Shown: piece by piece, positions 25,230-33,776 of the stretch
Layout of the letters: each line of letters begins with the position of its first letter
How positions within the stretch are numbered: the first letter of the stretch is position 1
Source of the DNA: Bacillota bacterium
Lineage (GTDB): Bacteria > Bacillota > Clostridia > Lachnospirales > Lachnospiraceae
Reading direction: 5' to 3'
DNA length: 37,489 nucleotides
NCBI GenBank assembly: GCA_023437365.1
Contig: JAEZGK010000062.1
Span: 1 to 37,489 of the forward strand
Made by a program: the position numbers and the translations under genes
Notes under the pieces: generated by a model
What the model saw: only the letters and a program-made list of their open reading frames with translations
What the model was told of the DNA's origin: nothing
Database searches by the model: none

Positions 25230-25643
25230 TTATAACCTTCCCGCTATCGCTACCGCAAGAGCTGCCGCTTCCCCGTCTTCATATTTTCCCGGAGTCCAAG
25301 TGGTCTTCACCTGATCGCCCGAATATCTTGGAATCAGATGCATATGAAAGTGAAATACCGTTTGACCTGCTGCCTCACCATTATTCTGCAGCAAATTCAT
25401 GCCGTCACAGTTTAATTCCGCCTGTATCGCCTTTGCTACGTTCCGGGCAACAAGAAGCCCTTTTGCTGCAGTGTCATCCCCCAGTTCAAAAAGGTTCTCA
25501 CAGTGTTTCTTGGAAAGGATAATGGCGTGACCCTTTGCAGCGGGAAAGATATCCATAATCACCTTAAAATCCTCATCCTCATAAATAGTCGCCGAAGGAA
25601 TCTCTCCGGCAATAATCTTGCAGAATATACAATTGCTCTGCAT
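25230..25643 (-). CDS. HIT family hydrolase
   Basis: A 137-residue HIT protein, a nucleotide phosphoramidase or hydrolase that acts on AMP-lysine or similar substrates. The histidine triad is HFHMH, in VFHFHMHLIPRY. The N-terminal CIFCKIIAGEIPS is typical of HinT/YcfF-type proteins, which may bind zinc through CxxC. AGGAGGT precedes the ATG by 5 bases. It stands alone, divergent from the soluble histidine kinase, with its own terminator. Confidence 0.95.
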   Translation of the reverse strand: MQSNCIFCKIIAGEIPSATIYEDEDFKVIMDIFPAAKGHAIILSKKHCENLFELGDDTAAKGLLVARNVAKAIQAELNCDGMNLLQNNGEAAGQTVFHFHMHLIPRYSGDQVKTTWTPGKYEDGEAAALAVAIAGRL

Positions 25644-25749
25644 AAAGCACCTCCTATGTCGATTGTTGTTTCTTCATTTATATTGCATGATCTTCCAAAA
25701 TTTGATACTATAATGATAAGTTAGGTAATTAACCAAAGGGGGCTAAAGC

Positions 25750-26502
25750 ATGATATCCGAATTTAATAATGACACGCTTGCCGGCATGATAAAGGCTAAT
25801 CCGGAACTGGAAAATATCATTCAGACAGTCATCGCAGCCAACAAAAATACTACCTCCATGTTTGTCCATGAGCTACGCAATCCCCTGGCTCTGCTAAAGG
25901 GCACGATACAATATATTGAAATGAAGCATCCTGAAGTAAAGGACTTCAAATACTGGGATCAGGTGCAGGATCTGATTAGTGATATGGATAATATTATGCA
26001 GGATGCATCTATGCTGAATAATTCCATGCTTCTGAACAGAGAAGCTACGAATCTGATGGCATTGCTGGACAACATCATCAGCAATTTTATGCCCCAGGCC
26101 CTTACTCAGCAAATTGATCTTGATATAAATATAACTCCCGGCTGTGAGAAATATTTCTCCTCTTACAGCTGTGACAGCGGTAAATTAAAGCAGGTGTTTA
26201 CCAATATGATCAAGAATGCTTTCGAAGCCACCAGTCCCGGAAATTTTATTCATATCAACCTGTCGGTTTATCCAGAGGATAGTGAGAACCCGGCTAAGCT
26301 GTCCATTACCTTAAGCAATAATGGACCATCTATTCCCAAAGCAGCACTGGAGAGTATCTTTCAGCCCTTTGTAACATATAAGAAGGGTGGAACCGGTGTC
26401 GGTCTTGCACTGGCGCAGAAGGTTATCAATCTCCACTACGGCAGCATCTCTGTTACCTCGGATGAGAACCTGACAGCCTTTACTATACTTCTTCCACTAT
26501 AG
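25750..26502 (+). CDS. Soluble sensor-less histidine kinase
   Basis: A 250-residue kinase consisting almost entirely of the catalytic core. The phosphoacceptor helix has VHELRNPLALLKG (His40); the ATP domain has the N-box NMIKNAFEAT and the G-box GTGVGLALAQ, ending YGSISVTSDENLTAFTILLP. The 30 residues before the acceptor histidine are too few for a PAS or GAF sensor, and no membrane segment exists. It resembles cytoplasmic kinases that feed sporulation or stress relays. No response regulator gene adjoins it (orphan). AAAGGGGGC precedes the ATG. The input is unknown. Confidence 0.9.
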   Translation: MISEFNNDTLAGMIKANPELENIIQTVIAANKNTTSMFVHELRNPLALLKGTIQYIEMKHPEVKDFKYWDQVQDLISDMDNIMQDASMLNNSMLLNREATNLMALLDNIISNFMPQALTQQIDLDINITPGCEKYFSSYSCDSGKLKQVFTNMIKNAFEATSPGNFIHINLSVYPEDSENPAKLSITLSNNGPSIPKAALESIFQPFVTYKKGGTGVGLALAQKVINLHYGSISVTSDENLTAFTILLPL

Positions 26503-26616
26503 GATTTGTCCTCTGTCAGACAGGAAAGTTTATCCGAAAATGTGATGATTCCCCTCAGGGTTGGATTGTTTCTATATCAGAGAATTCATATCTGTAGGTA
26601 AATTATACATGTTAAG

Positions 26617-26636
26617 TAAAATAGGTTACTATTTTA
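26617..26636. repeat. Small AT-rich inverted repeat
   Basis: TAAAATAG (26617-26624) pairs with CTATTTTA (26629-26636) around GTTA. It lies between the converging kinase and flavodoxin-SCP2 genes. It lacks a T-run of its own on either strand, so it is at best a weak terminator. Confidence 0.35.
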
Positions 26637-26687
26637 TCATGTTTGATTGATCAAAGAGCCTGTTCTTTAAGTCCTTAGCCATACCGA

Positions 26688-27689
26688 TTACAAAATATTG
26701 AATTGGAAGACCTGATCAAAGGTACGGAGCGTCTTGAAGTTCCCCTTTGCTGTGAGTTCACCCGACATAAAGGCTCCCTGGAAGGTAATCCTTCCAAGCA
26801 CCAGCCTGTTCATGACTGTATGGGTCGTCTTTGCCATGACATCCGCATCCGCCTTGTCACCATAGTAGCATTTCAAGCGTTTGTTGTTAATCTCTACGAC
26901 CAGGTTCTTCTTCACATCGGATAACTCGATGCTATAGGATGCCGTAAAGTCTTCGAGCGGATGAAAGTTATCCTTAAGATTCTTAATAAAATCCTGGCTT
27001 CCTTCTCCATCACTGCTGTTGTCCAGCATTTCCTTAAACATCTGTGTCAGCTCTTCAATATCCTCTTTCTGTTTTTTTACATAAGTATCATCCGATACAT
27101 AGACGGAAAGCTGCTCGCTTTCCTGCGGAGTAAGCACGATGGAGTTGCTTCTTAATAAATTCTGTTTCACTGCAGCATTGCTGGTAGGAAGGATCTTTGT
27201 CTTCTGATGTATAGTACGGTAATAAGCCTCCGCTTTCTTTTCTATGATTTCAGCAAAATCCTTATTTGTCTCAAATTCAACATGCTCCTCCACATACGCA
27301 CCCAGACCGCTGACCGGTATTCCTCCGAGAATCTCCCAGGCTTTGATTAAGGTAAGCTCTGCATCCCGCTCTCCATAAGTACTGGCGATGGCGACCGGCA
27401 GCATATATAGCTTGCTCAGCTTATCCTTGTCTGCATAGAGCCAGCAGGCATCCAGAAATTGCTGCATCAGTCCGCCGATTCCGAACCATTCAACGCTAAC
27501 CGCCAGAATGACTCCATCTGCTTCCTTCAAGGTCTTGGGAAGCATCGATATTCCGTTCTTCTCTTCATAAAGATTATATCTGGTAACCTGAACCCTGAGT
27601 TCTTCCAATACTGAGGTCAGCTTGCTTATGACATAGAGCGTCGGGTCTTCAATCAATCCTCTGCCACCATAATAGATATTAATTCTCAT
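26688..27689 (-). CDS. Flavodoxin-like/NADPH-FMN reductase domain fused to an SCP2 domain
   Basis: A 333-residue fusion. The first 170 residues have the flavodoxin-like fold: an N-terminal strand MRINIYYGGRG, LKEADGVILAVSVEWFGIGG for the flavin-binding second loop, and ASTYGERDAEL for the third. The C-terminal part, about 235-333, matches the SCP2 sterol-carrier fold (SIELSDVKKNLVVEINNKR; AKTTHTVMNRLVLGRITFQG, with a GELTAKGNFKTL end). The linker is rich in Lys and Glu and is helical. Start codon and ribosome site lie inside the end of the rhomboid gene (AGGAGGAGGG before TGA TAC ATG), so translation is coupled to it. A redox reaction on a hydrophobic ligand is a reasonable guess, not shown. 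Confidence 0.88.
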   Translation of the reverse strand: MRINIYYGGRGLIEDPTLYVISKLTSVLEELRVQVTRYNLYEEKNGISMLPKTLKEADGVILAVSVEWFGIGGLMQQFLDACWLYADKDKLSKLYMLPVAIASTYGERDAELTLIKAWEILGGIPVSGLGAYVEEHVEFETNKDFAEIIEKKAEAYYRTIHQKTKILPTSNAAVKQNLLRSNSIVLTPQESEQLSVYVSDDTYVKKQKEDIEELTQMFKEMLDNSSDGEGSQDFIKNLKDNFHPLEDFTASYSIELSDVKKNLVVEINNKRLKCYYGDKADADVMAKTTHTVMNRLVLGRITFQGAFMSGELTAKGNFKTLRTFDQVFQFNIL

Positions 27690-27692
27690 GTA

Positions 27693-28838
27693 TCAATCCC
27701 TCCTCCTGATGTATTCCTTTGTGGGCTTGCGGCAAATCAGTGCCGCCAGAACTAATCCTACCAGAAAACCGCCTACATGAGCCGCCTGGTCTATTCTGGC
27801 ATTCACGATACCTCCGTAAAGACTGAACACCACAAAACATATGATCCGCGCAGCACTGATATCCTCCAGTCCTCCACGGTTTATAATAACAATGAGAAGC
27901 ATTGCACCAACGACTCCGAAAATAGCCCCGGAAGCCCCGATAGAGATGGTTAATCCACCCGATAGCTGCTCATAATACTTCCACATATTATAGCCGATAG
28001 AGGTAATCCCCGCAAGAATTCCTCCGCCCATATATATAATTAGGTATTTGTATTTGCCTACAGCACGCTCCAGATTGTCACCGACAAATAAGAGTACGAG
28101 CATATTATTGAATAGATGTCCAAAATCCGCATGCAAGAACATGGAAGTAAGTAGCCGGTAGAATTCACCTTTATTGATTACGTTATACCAGGACAGCGCT
28201 CCGGCCATCACCGTTCTTTTAGAATCTCCGAAGACCGGACTATAATACGTCAGGAAATAAACCAATATATTCAGAAGGATTATTGTTGTATTGACCGGTG
28301 TGACATATTTGTTATATTTTTGTGGACGCTTCTGTTTGACCAAATCAAAGCCTTTATTGTTATGGTATACAGCACCTGTATTTCCAAGCTTCTGCCGGTC
28401 CAAAAACTCGTCCTCCAGAAGCTGTTCTATCATTTTTTGAAGCTCTATTACATCATTGCTCCTGCTGCTGTTTTCATACGGATTTTCATATATCATCAAG
28501 TGGCAGGTCTCCTGGTCGATAATCCAATGGTTGTCCTGCGGCCACTCCACACAAAGATGTTTTACACGCTCCGGATAAACAGTCATTATCAAGCTTAACA
28601 GCTGAGTTTTGAACGGATAAGGATAGGAAATACTGCCTTTCATCGTCTCCAAAATCTTTTTATACTGATCTCTGTCCAGCTCTTCGGTACTATTTACATG
28701 GATAACGGATATCATAGAAAGCTCTCCTGCCTCCAGATCCCCTCTCATACAATAGTAAGCGTAGACTCCTGGAGAATTGGAATCCATTCTGATATATCCC
28801 TGATTAATTAAAGTATGATCCAATCTTTGTTCTATCAT
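27693..28838 (-). CDS. Rhomboid-family intramembrane serine protease
   Basis: A 381-residue protein. A soluble N-terminal half (about residues 1-175) with no known domain precedes six membrane segments. The rhomboid signatures are HADFGHLFNNMLVL (conserved H and N), the catalytic serine in SIGASGAIFGVVGA and the catalytic histidine in DQAAHVGGFLVG, forming the Ser-His dyad inside the membrane. It should cleave a transmembrane substrate near the outer face. The gene follows glpK by 57 bases and leads directly into the flavodoxin-SCP2 gene (3-base gap). GAGAGAGCC precedes the ATG. The N-terminal extension could recruit substrates. Confidence 0.92.
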   Translation of the reverse strand: MIEQRLDHTLINQGYIRMDSNSPGVYAYYCMRGDLEAGELSMISVIHVNSTEELDRDQYKKILETMKGSISYPYPFKTQLLSLIMTVYPERVKHLCVEWPQDNHWIIDQETCHLMIYENPYENSSRSNDVIELQKMIEQLLEDEFLDRQKLGNTGAVYHNNKGFDLVKQKRPQKYNKYVTPVNTTIILLNILVYFLTYYSPVFGDSKRTVMAGALSWYNVINKGEFYRLLTSMFLHADFGHLFNNMLVLLFVGDNLERAVGKYKYLIIYMGGGILAGITSIGYNMWKYYEQLSGGLTISIGASGAIFGVVGAMLLIVIINRGGLEDISAARIICFVVFSLYGGIVNARIDQAAHVGGFLVGLVLAALICRKPTKEYIRRRD

Positions 28839-28895
28839 TTGGCTCTCTCTTCTCTTCGGTATTGTATGTGGTAAGCATAAGTACCGGTTAGAACT

Positions 28896-30386
28896 TTAGT
28901 CTTCCCATGCAAAGGATCGTTTCACTGCCTTCCTCCATCCGGCGATCAGAGTCTCCCGCTTCTCCTCGGACATATTCGGATAAAAGGTTTCAGCCAAAGC
29001 CCAATTTGCCCTGATCTCCTCCCTGTCCTTCCAGAAACCAACCGCCAGACCTGCCAGATAAGCAGCTCCGAGTGCTGTGGTTTCGATACATTCCGGTTTT
29101 AACACCTCAGTATTTAGGACATCTGCCTGGAACTGCATCAGGAAGCGATTTGCACAGGCACCTCCATCTACCTTCAGGGTCTTCAGAGTGATACCTGAAT
29201 CCCCCTCCATTGCCTTCAGCACATCCTGAGTCTGATAAGCGATAGCCTCCAACGTTGCTCGAATGATATGATCCCGGTTACAGCCACGGGTTATCCCCAC
29301 GATTGCTCCTCTGGCATATTGATCCCAGTAAGGAGCGCCAAGGCCTGCAAAAGCCGGAACGACATACACACCGTTCGTATCCGGAACCTGCAGTGCATAT
29401 TTTTCACTCTCTGCAGCATTACGGATCAGCTGAAGCTCGTCGCGGAGCCATTGTATCGCTGCTCCTGCAACAAACACGCTGCCTTCCAAGGCATAGGATA
29501 CCTCTGGTCCGGTAGATGCGGCAATTGTTGTAATCAGTCCGTGCTTTGAGACGATTGCTTCATTACCTGTATTCATAAGTAGAAAACAGCCTGTACCGTA
29601 TGTGTTTTTCACATCACCCTTATTATGGCAGCATTGGCCAAATAATGCGGCCTGCTGATCTCCCGCAGCTCCCGCGATTGCGATGGCTTCTCCGAATAAT
29701 GCTCTGTCAGTATAGCCGTAGACACAGCTGGAGGGCTTAACCTCTGGAAGCATCTGAGTTGGAATATCAAGCTCCTCAAGAATTTTCTCATCCCAGGTCA
29801 GCCGTCTGATATCAAAAAGCATTGTTCTGGATGCATTCGAATAGTCAGTAACAAAGGTCTTTCCTTTGGTCAGATTCCAGATAATCCAGGTATCCACCGT
29901 ACCGAAGAGCAGTTCTCCTGCTTTTGCTGCCTCCCTTGCTCCGGCCACATGATCAAGAATCCACTTAATCTTTGTTCCCGAGAAATAGGCATCAGGTATC
30001 AGACCTGTCTTATCTTTAACGTAATCCTCCAGGCCCTTAGCTTTTAATTCCCCGATCATATCGGAGGTCCTGCGGCATTGCCATACAATAGCATTATAGA
30101 CGGGCTGGCCGGTATGCTTATTCCATACAATTGTCGTCTCTCGCTGATTCGTGATACCGATAGAGGCGATTTGATCGGCTGTAATTCCAAGCTTTGCCAT
30201 AGCCTCTGTAGCTACGGAAATCTGAGAGGACCAGATTTCCATTGGATCATGCTCCACCCAGCCTGGCTTTGGATAAATCTGAGTAAATTCCTTCTGAGCT
30301 ATGCTTTTTATTTTTCCCTGTTTATTAAATATAATGCACCTGGAGCTTGTCGTACCCTGATCAAGGGCCATTACATATTCTTTCAA
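28896..30386 (-). CDS. glpK: Glycerol kinase
   Basis: Phosphorylates glycerol to sn-glycerol 3-phosphate with ATP. The 496-residue length is standard. Recognisable are ALDQGTTSSRCIIFN, SIGITNQRETTIVWNK, NAIVWQCRRT, YFSGTKIKWILDH, GTGCFLLMNTG, FAGLGAPYWDQYARG and the C-terminal KVDGGACANRFLMQFQAD. It starts with TTG, supported by AAAGGAGG 5 bases upstream; an ATG five codons later is an alternative. A short GC hairpin (30400-30413) lies just before the ribosome site. No glpF or glpO is next to it. It may share a transcript with the rhomboid gene. Confidence 0.97.
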   Translation of the reverse strand: MKEYVMALDQGTTSSRCIIFNKQGKIKSIAQKEFTQIYPKPGWVEHDPMEIWSSQISVATEAMAKLGITADQIASIGITNQRETTIVWNKHTGQPVYNAIVWQCRRTSDMIGELKAKGLEDYVKDKTGLIPDAYFSGTKIKWILDHVAGAREAAKAGELLFGTVDTWIIWNLTKGKTFVTDYSNASRTMLFDIRRLTWDEKILEELDIPTQMLPEVKPSSCVYGYTDRALFGEAIAIAGAAGDQQAALFGQCCHNKGDVKNTYGTGCFLLMNTGNEAIVSKHGLITTIAASTGPEVSYALEGSVFVAGAAIQWLRDELQLIRNAAESEKYALQVPDTNGVYVVPAFAGLGAPYWDQYARGAIVGITRGCNRDHIIRATLEAIAYQTQDVLKAMEGDSGITLKTLKVDGGACANRFLMQFQADVLNTEVLKPECIETTALGAAYLAGLAVGFWKDREEIRANWALAETFYPNMSEEKRETLIAGWRKAVKRSFAWED

Positions 30387-30547
30387 TGGAACCTCCTTTG
30401 CCGCTGTCGCGGCTTACTCCTCTATTTAAGTTTTCCTATTTTCCCTGCATAAAATCATAAGCTTTATTATTTATTCATCATCAGCCTTGACCTCAGCATT
30501 ATCATCTACTATAGCTTCTAAATTAATGAACAATGTCAAATTAATCT

Positions 30548-30811
30548 TCAGCCTTCCATAGCCGCCAGGATGATAACTGCTATGGCGGCAATCGCCAGCA
30601 CCACATCCAGCAGCAGTAAAACTCCGTAAAAGATCCGGCTTCCAAGCTTCGCTTTTCTATTTTCCAACAGCTTCATAACCGTATTCAATATCAGACACAA
30701 TGAAAACAGTAGCAGCAGTATCCCCTTAACAATTGCATTACCAATGAAGTTCGCGATAACAAGAAGCAGCAGCAGAATTGCCACAAATATAACATCATAT
30801 CGTCTCTTCAT
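30548..30811 (-). CDS. Small integral membrane protein of unknown function
   Basis: An 87-residue protein with three predicted membrane segments (about 5-23, 27-46 and 60-84) joined by short charged loops (KLLENRKAKLGSR between the second and third). It has no recognised motif. The start at 30811 has GGAGG 7 bases upstream; a longer frame to 30850 does not. It lies downstream of the terminator of the Tad-like operon, and 161 bases upstream of glpK on the same strand. Confidence 0.75.
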   Translation of the reverse strand: MKRRYDVIFVAILLLLLVIANFIGNAIVKGILLLLFSLCLILNTVMKLLENRKAKLGSRIFYGVLLLLDVVLAIAAIAVIILAAMEG

Positions 30812-30948
30812 ATTAGTACCTCCAATCATGGAAAGTATCGATGGCTTCAATAGTATTGTATACTCTCATTCCAATATTTACAAGGCTTTTATTGCTGTCG
30901 GAAGACTCCCTGAGTCACGCTGTTTGGTTGATATAGCTCATAAACAAA

Positions 30949-30992
30949 AAAGGTAAATAAACTCCTGACGACTCAGGTGATTATCTACCTTT
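30949..30992 (-). terminator. Terminator of the Tad-like operon
   Basis: On the minus strand a stem (30981-30992 with 30949-30960, one mismatch, plus inner CCTGA/TCAGG) is followed by a T-rich run (TTTTTTGTTTA). It lies 69 bases after the FHA gene stop. Confidence 0.75.
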
Positions 30993-31060
30993 ATATTCTG
31001 ACTGGTATGGCTGATTTTTATAGTCAAAATCCATTAGTAACATTATATTATTTATCAGTT

Positions 31061-32509
31061 TCACTGTTTCCCGAACACATACGGTATATTCGCGAAAGCG
31101 ATCTCATCCCCAAGTACTATCTCTTTCTTCTCATAGGTCTTGAGCATCTGACCGTTAACGAAGGTTCCGTTCGTGGAGTTAAGGTCGGTGATAAAATAGC
31201 TATTCTCTTCTCTTGTGATCTTTGCATGATACCTGCTGATCACCTTCTGATCCAGGCAAAAGTCAACATTTGTCTTTAATTTTCCTATAAAGAAGGGGTA
31301 TTCGGTGAGAAGAATAGCCTGATAGCCCGACTCTTTTGTTGGGTTCAGGCAATACCTCAAATCTCCTGAGTCCTTACTAATCTCGCTTAATAGGCAGGTA
31401 GGATTGTAGTCCTCCTCCTGCTCCCCTCTCCTTTCTTCTGTCAATAGCATACTGTCCGGCTCTGCCGCTCTCATTGGTTCCGAAGAAGCGACCTCCTCCT
31501 GTAGCTTCGCAGCCAAAACAGGTTTTCTTCTGCCGACTTTCACTTCAGAAACCTCCGGCTCGAGGCGAGGATCAATATATTCACTTCTCGTTAGTATTCT
31601 TGATATTTTATTCTTCCGATCCCAGATTTTTCGAAAAAGGTATCCTTCCAAACACAGAATAATCAAAAGAAGTGCTGCGAGCTTACTGTAATCTATTCCT
31701 TCACCGTAGTAATTATAGAGTATTCCTGTGCTGAAACCGAGAATCAGGAGTAATCCTCCGATAACAACACAGAAAGAGCTTAACAGATAGGTTGACATAG
31801 GATAGCACTCCTTCTCCTCCTCTCGTTCTACCTTCTCCAGCATGACCGGTATCTTTTCCAGAATCAACCTTTCCTCCGAAGTTTCTGTCTTTTCTTTGAG
31901 CGAAATTCCTGTAGAGACAGCCTCATTTATCATCTCAGACGGAGCCAAAGCCGAAGGCTGAGGGCCCCGCTCTTTATTTATAACCTGGTATAAATGTGTC
32001 GTCGTGAAGCTTTCCTCACGGCTGGCAGCATATAATTGATATACCAGCAATACAGCCTCCTTATCGCTATAATCCACCTTATTCATCAGATATTCCAGTA
32101 GGTGATTCAGCTGCTCCTTGATCTCACGATGATAACCCGATAGAAAACACAGCGAGGGAGTAAAGCTTATCACATCCAGATAGATAAATTCGGGCTTTAA
32201 GATAAAGTCCTCACAGGGTAATAAGAATTCATAGGCGATATCCAGAGTTCGCAGAACTCCGTTGATAATGAGTTTGATTTTATCATATGGGAGATTACTC
32301 TTATCCAGGAAATAATTCATGGACTGCATGCCTGTGATATCATAATAAAATAAATGTCTGCCATTCATTTGCCTCTGCTCAAGGGGCAGTACTCCCGTCA
32401 GCCGCTGCTGTTCCATAATCTTGATACAGTACGGCTCTAACCGACTTTCATCCTCCTCTGCAATTATCATATAGTTATGCCGGAGCTCCTTCCTGTACTC
32501 CACCTCCAT
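31061..32509 (-). CDS. DUF6382 and FHA domain membrane protein (Tad-locus regulator)
   Basis: A 482-residue protein. Its N-terminal 170 residues match DUF6382, found before FHA domains in Firmicutes Tad loci (FYYDITGMQSMNYFLDKS, LLPCEDFILKPEFIYLD). Two membrane segments follow near 250-295, then a charged linker of about 100 residues, and a C-terminal FHA domain with DQKVISRYHAKI and DLNSTNGTFVNGQ, the phosphothreonine-binding SRxH and NGT motifs. FHA domains read Ser/Thr kinase signals, so assembly may be regulated by phosphorylation. AGGAGG stands 7 bases before ATG at 32509; the frame extends to 32539. It is the last gene of the operon. Confidence 0.9.
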   Translation of the reverse strand: MEVEYRKELRHNYMIIAEEDESRLEPYCIKIMEQQRLTGVLPLEQRQMNGRHLFYYDITGMQSMNYFLDKSNLPYDKIKLIINGVLRTLDIAYEFLLPCEDFILKPEFIYLDVISFTPSLCFLSGYHREIKEQLNHLLEYLMNKVDYSDKEAVLLVYQLYAASREESFTTTHLYQVINKERGPQPSALAPSEMINEAVSTGISLKEKTETSEERLILEKIPVMLEKVEREEEKECYPMSTYLLSSFCVVIGGLLLILGFSTGILYNYYGEGIDYSKLAALLLIILCLEGYLFRKIWDRKNKISRILTRSEYIDPRLEPEVSEVKVGRRKPVLAAKLQEEVASSEPMRAAEPDSMLLTEERRGEQEEDYNPTCLLSEISKDSGDLRYCLNPTKESGYQAILLTEYPFFIGKLKTNVDFCLDQKVISRYHAKITREENSYFITDLNSTNGTFVNGQMLKTYEKKEIVLGDEIAFANIPYVFGKQ

Positions 32510-32576
32510 AGGCTTTCCTCCTATTCTTAACTCTATCATCCCCGCGCACTGCTTTCTAATTTCCTCTCTATCCCTT

Positions 32577-33194
32577 CTAAGGAAGAAGCTTCTGCCATCT
32601 ACTTTTTAATTCCTCTGCTCCTTTGATTTCAGAGCCTGTATGAAGCACTGTTTCACAGGCACGTATCGTCTCCGCCGGATTATGAATTGGGTAGGTTCCT
32701 GTAATCCTTGTTAAGGAATAATTCTCAAACAGTTTCCCAAATACAGGAAGACTTATGGTGGCTTTCGTCCTCACAGCTGTGGTAAGTGAAAGTCTCCCCA
32801 CCTCAGAATCTACTGCAATGATTTTGAAAAGGAGAAGTCCTCCTGACAGTTGACTCAGAATATGATAATTCATGTTATTCTCTAGCTGCTCGGTATCTCC
32901 GGTTATGATATAAAATACCCCTCTGTTATTTATAGCCTCATAGCGGAGCTCTCCTGTCTCCAGACTTGATTCATGCTTGCAGATAAGACCGGTTTTATGC
33001 AGAGTCCCGTCAATGACACCTCGAATTCTACACATATCATGCAGACAAAAGGAGAGATAGATCAGGGCAAAGGTTATCAATATGACAAGCGGAAGGACAA
33101 ATGACGCTTCAACTGTAATGCTGCCCCCGATTCTGTTCATTGTCTTCTTATTCTGAGATGTTTTATCTCTTTTTTTCATATATTTTATATTCAT
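32577..33194 (-). CDS. TadE-like pseudopilin
   Basis: A 205-residue protein with a TadE-type N-terminus: a positive leader (KKRDKTSQNKKTMNR) then GGSITVEASFVLPLVILITF, the Gly and Glu spaced as in class III prepilins processed by TadV. The rest is an extracytoplasmic domain without a recognised fold. Its ATG overlaps the prepilin peptidase stop by 4 bases (ATGA), indicating translational coupling. The peptidase just before it is the natural processing enzyme. Confidence 0.85.
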   Translation of the reverse strand: MNIKYMKKRDKTSQNKKTMNRIGGSITVEASFVLPLVILITFALIYLSFCLHDMCRIRGVIDGTLHKTGLICKHESSLETGELRYEAINNRGVFYIITGDTEQLENNMNYHILSQLSGGLLLFKIIAVDSEVGRLSLTTAVRTKATISLPVFGKLFENYSLTRITGTYPIHNPAETIRACETVLHTGSEIKGAEELKSRWQKLLP

Positions 33195-33634
33195 GCAATA
33201 TTTCCTTTGGAAACGGTTAGTAATATCACATAACCGGTCAGCAGAAAAGGGACAAACGGAATGCTTTTCTTCCGGTCCGCTCTACGCAGAAGCAGAAGTA
33301 CAACGGATACTGCTGCTGCCAGAGACAATGCAATCCCAAAAAGCTCTGTATTTGTCCAAAAGCCCAAACCCAGACCCGTGACACACAAAAGAATTCCGTC
33401 ACCCAGTCCAATCTTCCCTCCGGTTGCCTTGCTGAGAAGGATAACACCCAGTCCCAGCGCGCAGCCTCCCATCCGTTCGGCTATAGACAGCCTCTCACAA
33501 AAGGGCAGACAGGCAATCACTGCCGCAGCTGCTACCCCTATCATCCAAAGATAAATCCGTTTATACAGCAGATCCTGCACGCCACAGAATAATAACAGTA
33601 TTCCAAGGACAATTCTGATAATCCATTCTGACAT
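33191..33634 (-). CDS. A24 family prepilin peptidase (TadV/CpaA type)
   Basis: A 147-residue polytopic membrane aspartate protease that removes the leader of Flp pilins and TadE/F-type pseudopilins. The two catalytic aspartates are visible: Asp21 in GVQDLLYKRI and Asp79 in GKIGLGDGIL (GxGD motif). The short length, with no N-terminal methylase domain, is typical of TadV. The start at 33634 has GGAGG 7 bases upstream; the longer frame to 33697 reads into non-conserved sequence. It sits between two genes for TadE-like proteins, its probable substrates. Confidence 0.9.
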   Translation of the reverse strand: MSEWIIRIVLGILLLFCGVQDLLYKRIYLWMIGVAAAAVIACLPFCERLSIAERMGGCALGLGVILLSKATGGKIGLGDGILLCVTGLGLGFWTNTELFGIALSLAAAVSVVLLLLRRADRKKSIPFVPFLLTGYVILLTVSKGNIA

Positions 33635-33776
33635 ATTAACCTCCTCCTTCTTATGATTAACTGTGAACCCTTGATTGCTATGCCTCGAAGCATACATACC
33701 ATAAATGAACGTAAATGTATGAGCTGAAAGAAGCTATCCGGTATAAATGAATAATGGACTTTCCTCTTGAGTTCCT

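Noticed and set aside
30977..31279. Plus-strand 100-codon frame across the FHA gene end
   Set aside because: It is antisense to the FHA gene and its terminator; the opposite frame has clear FHA motifs.
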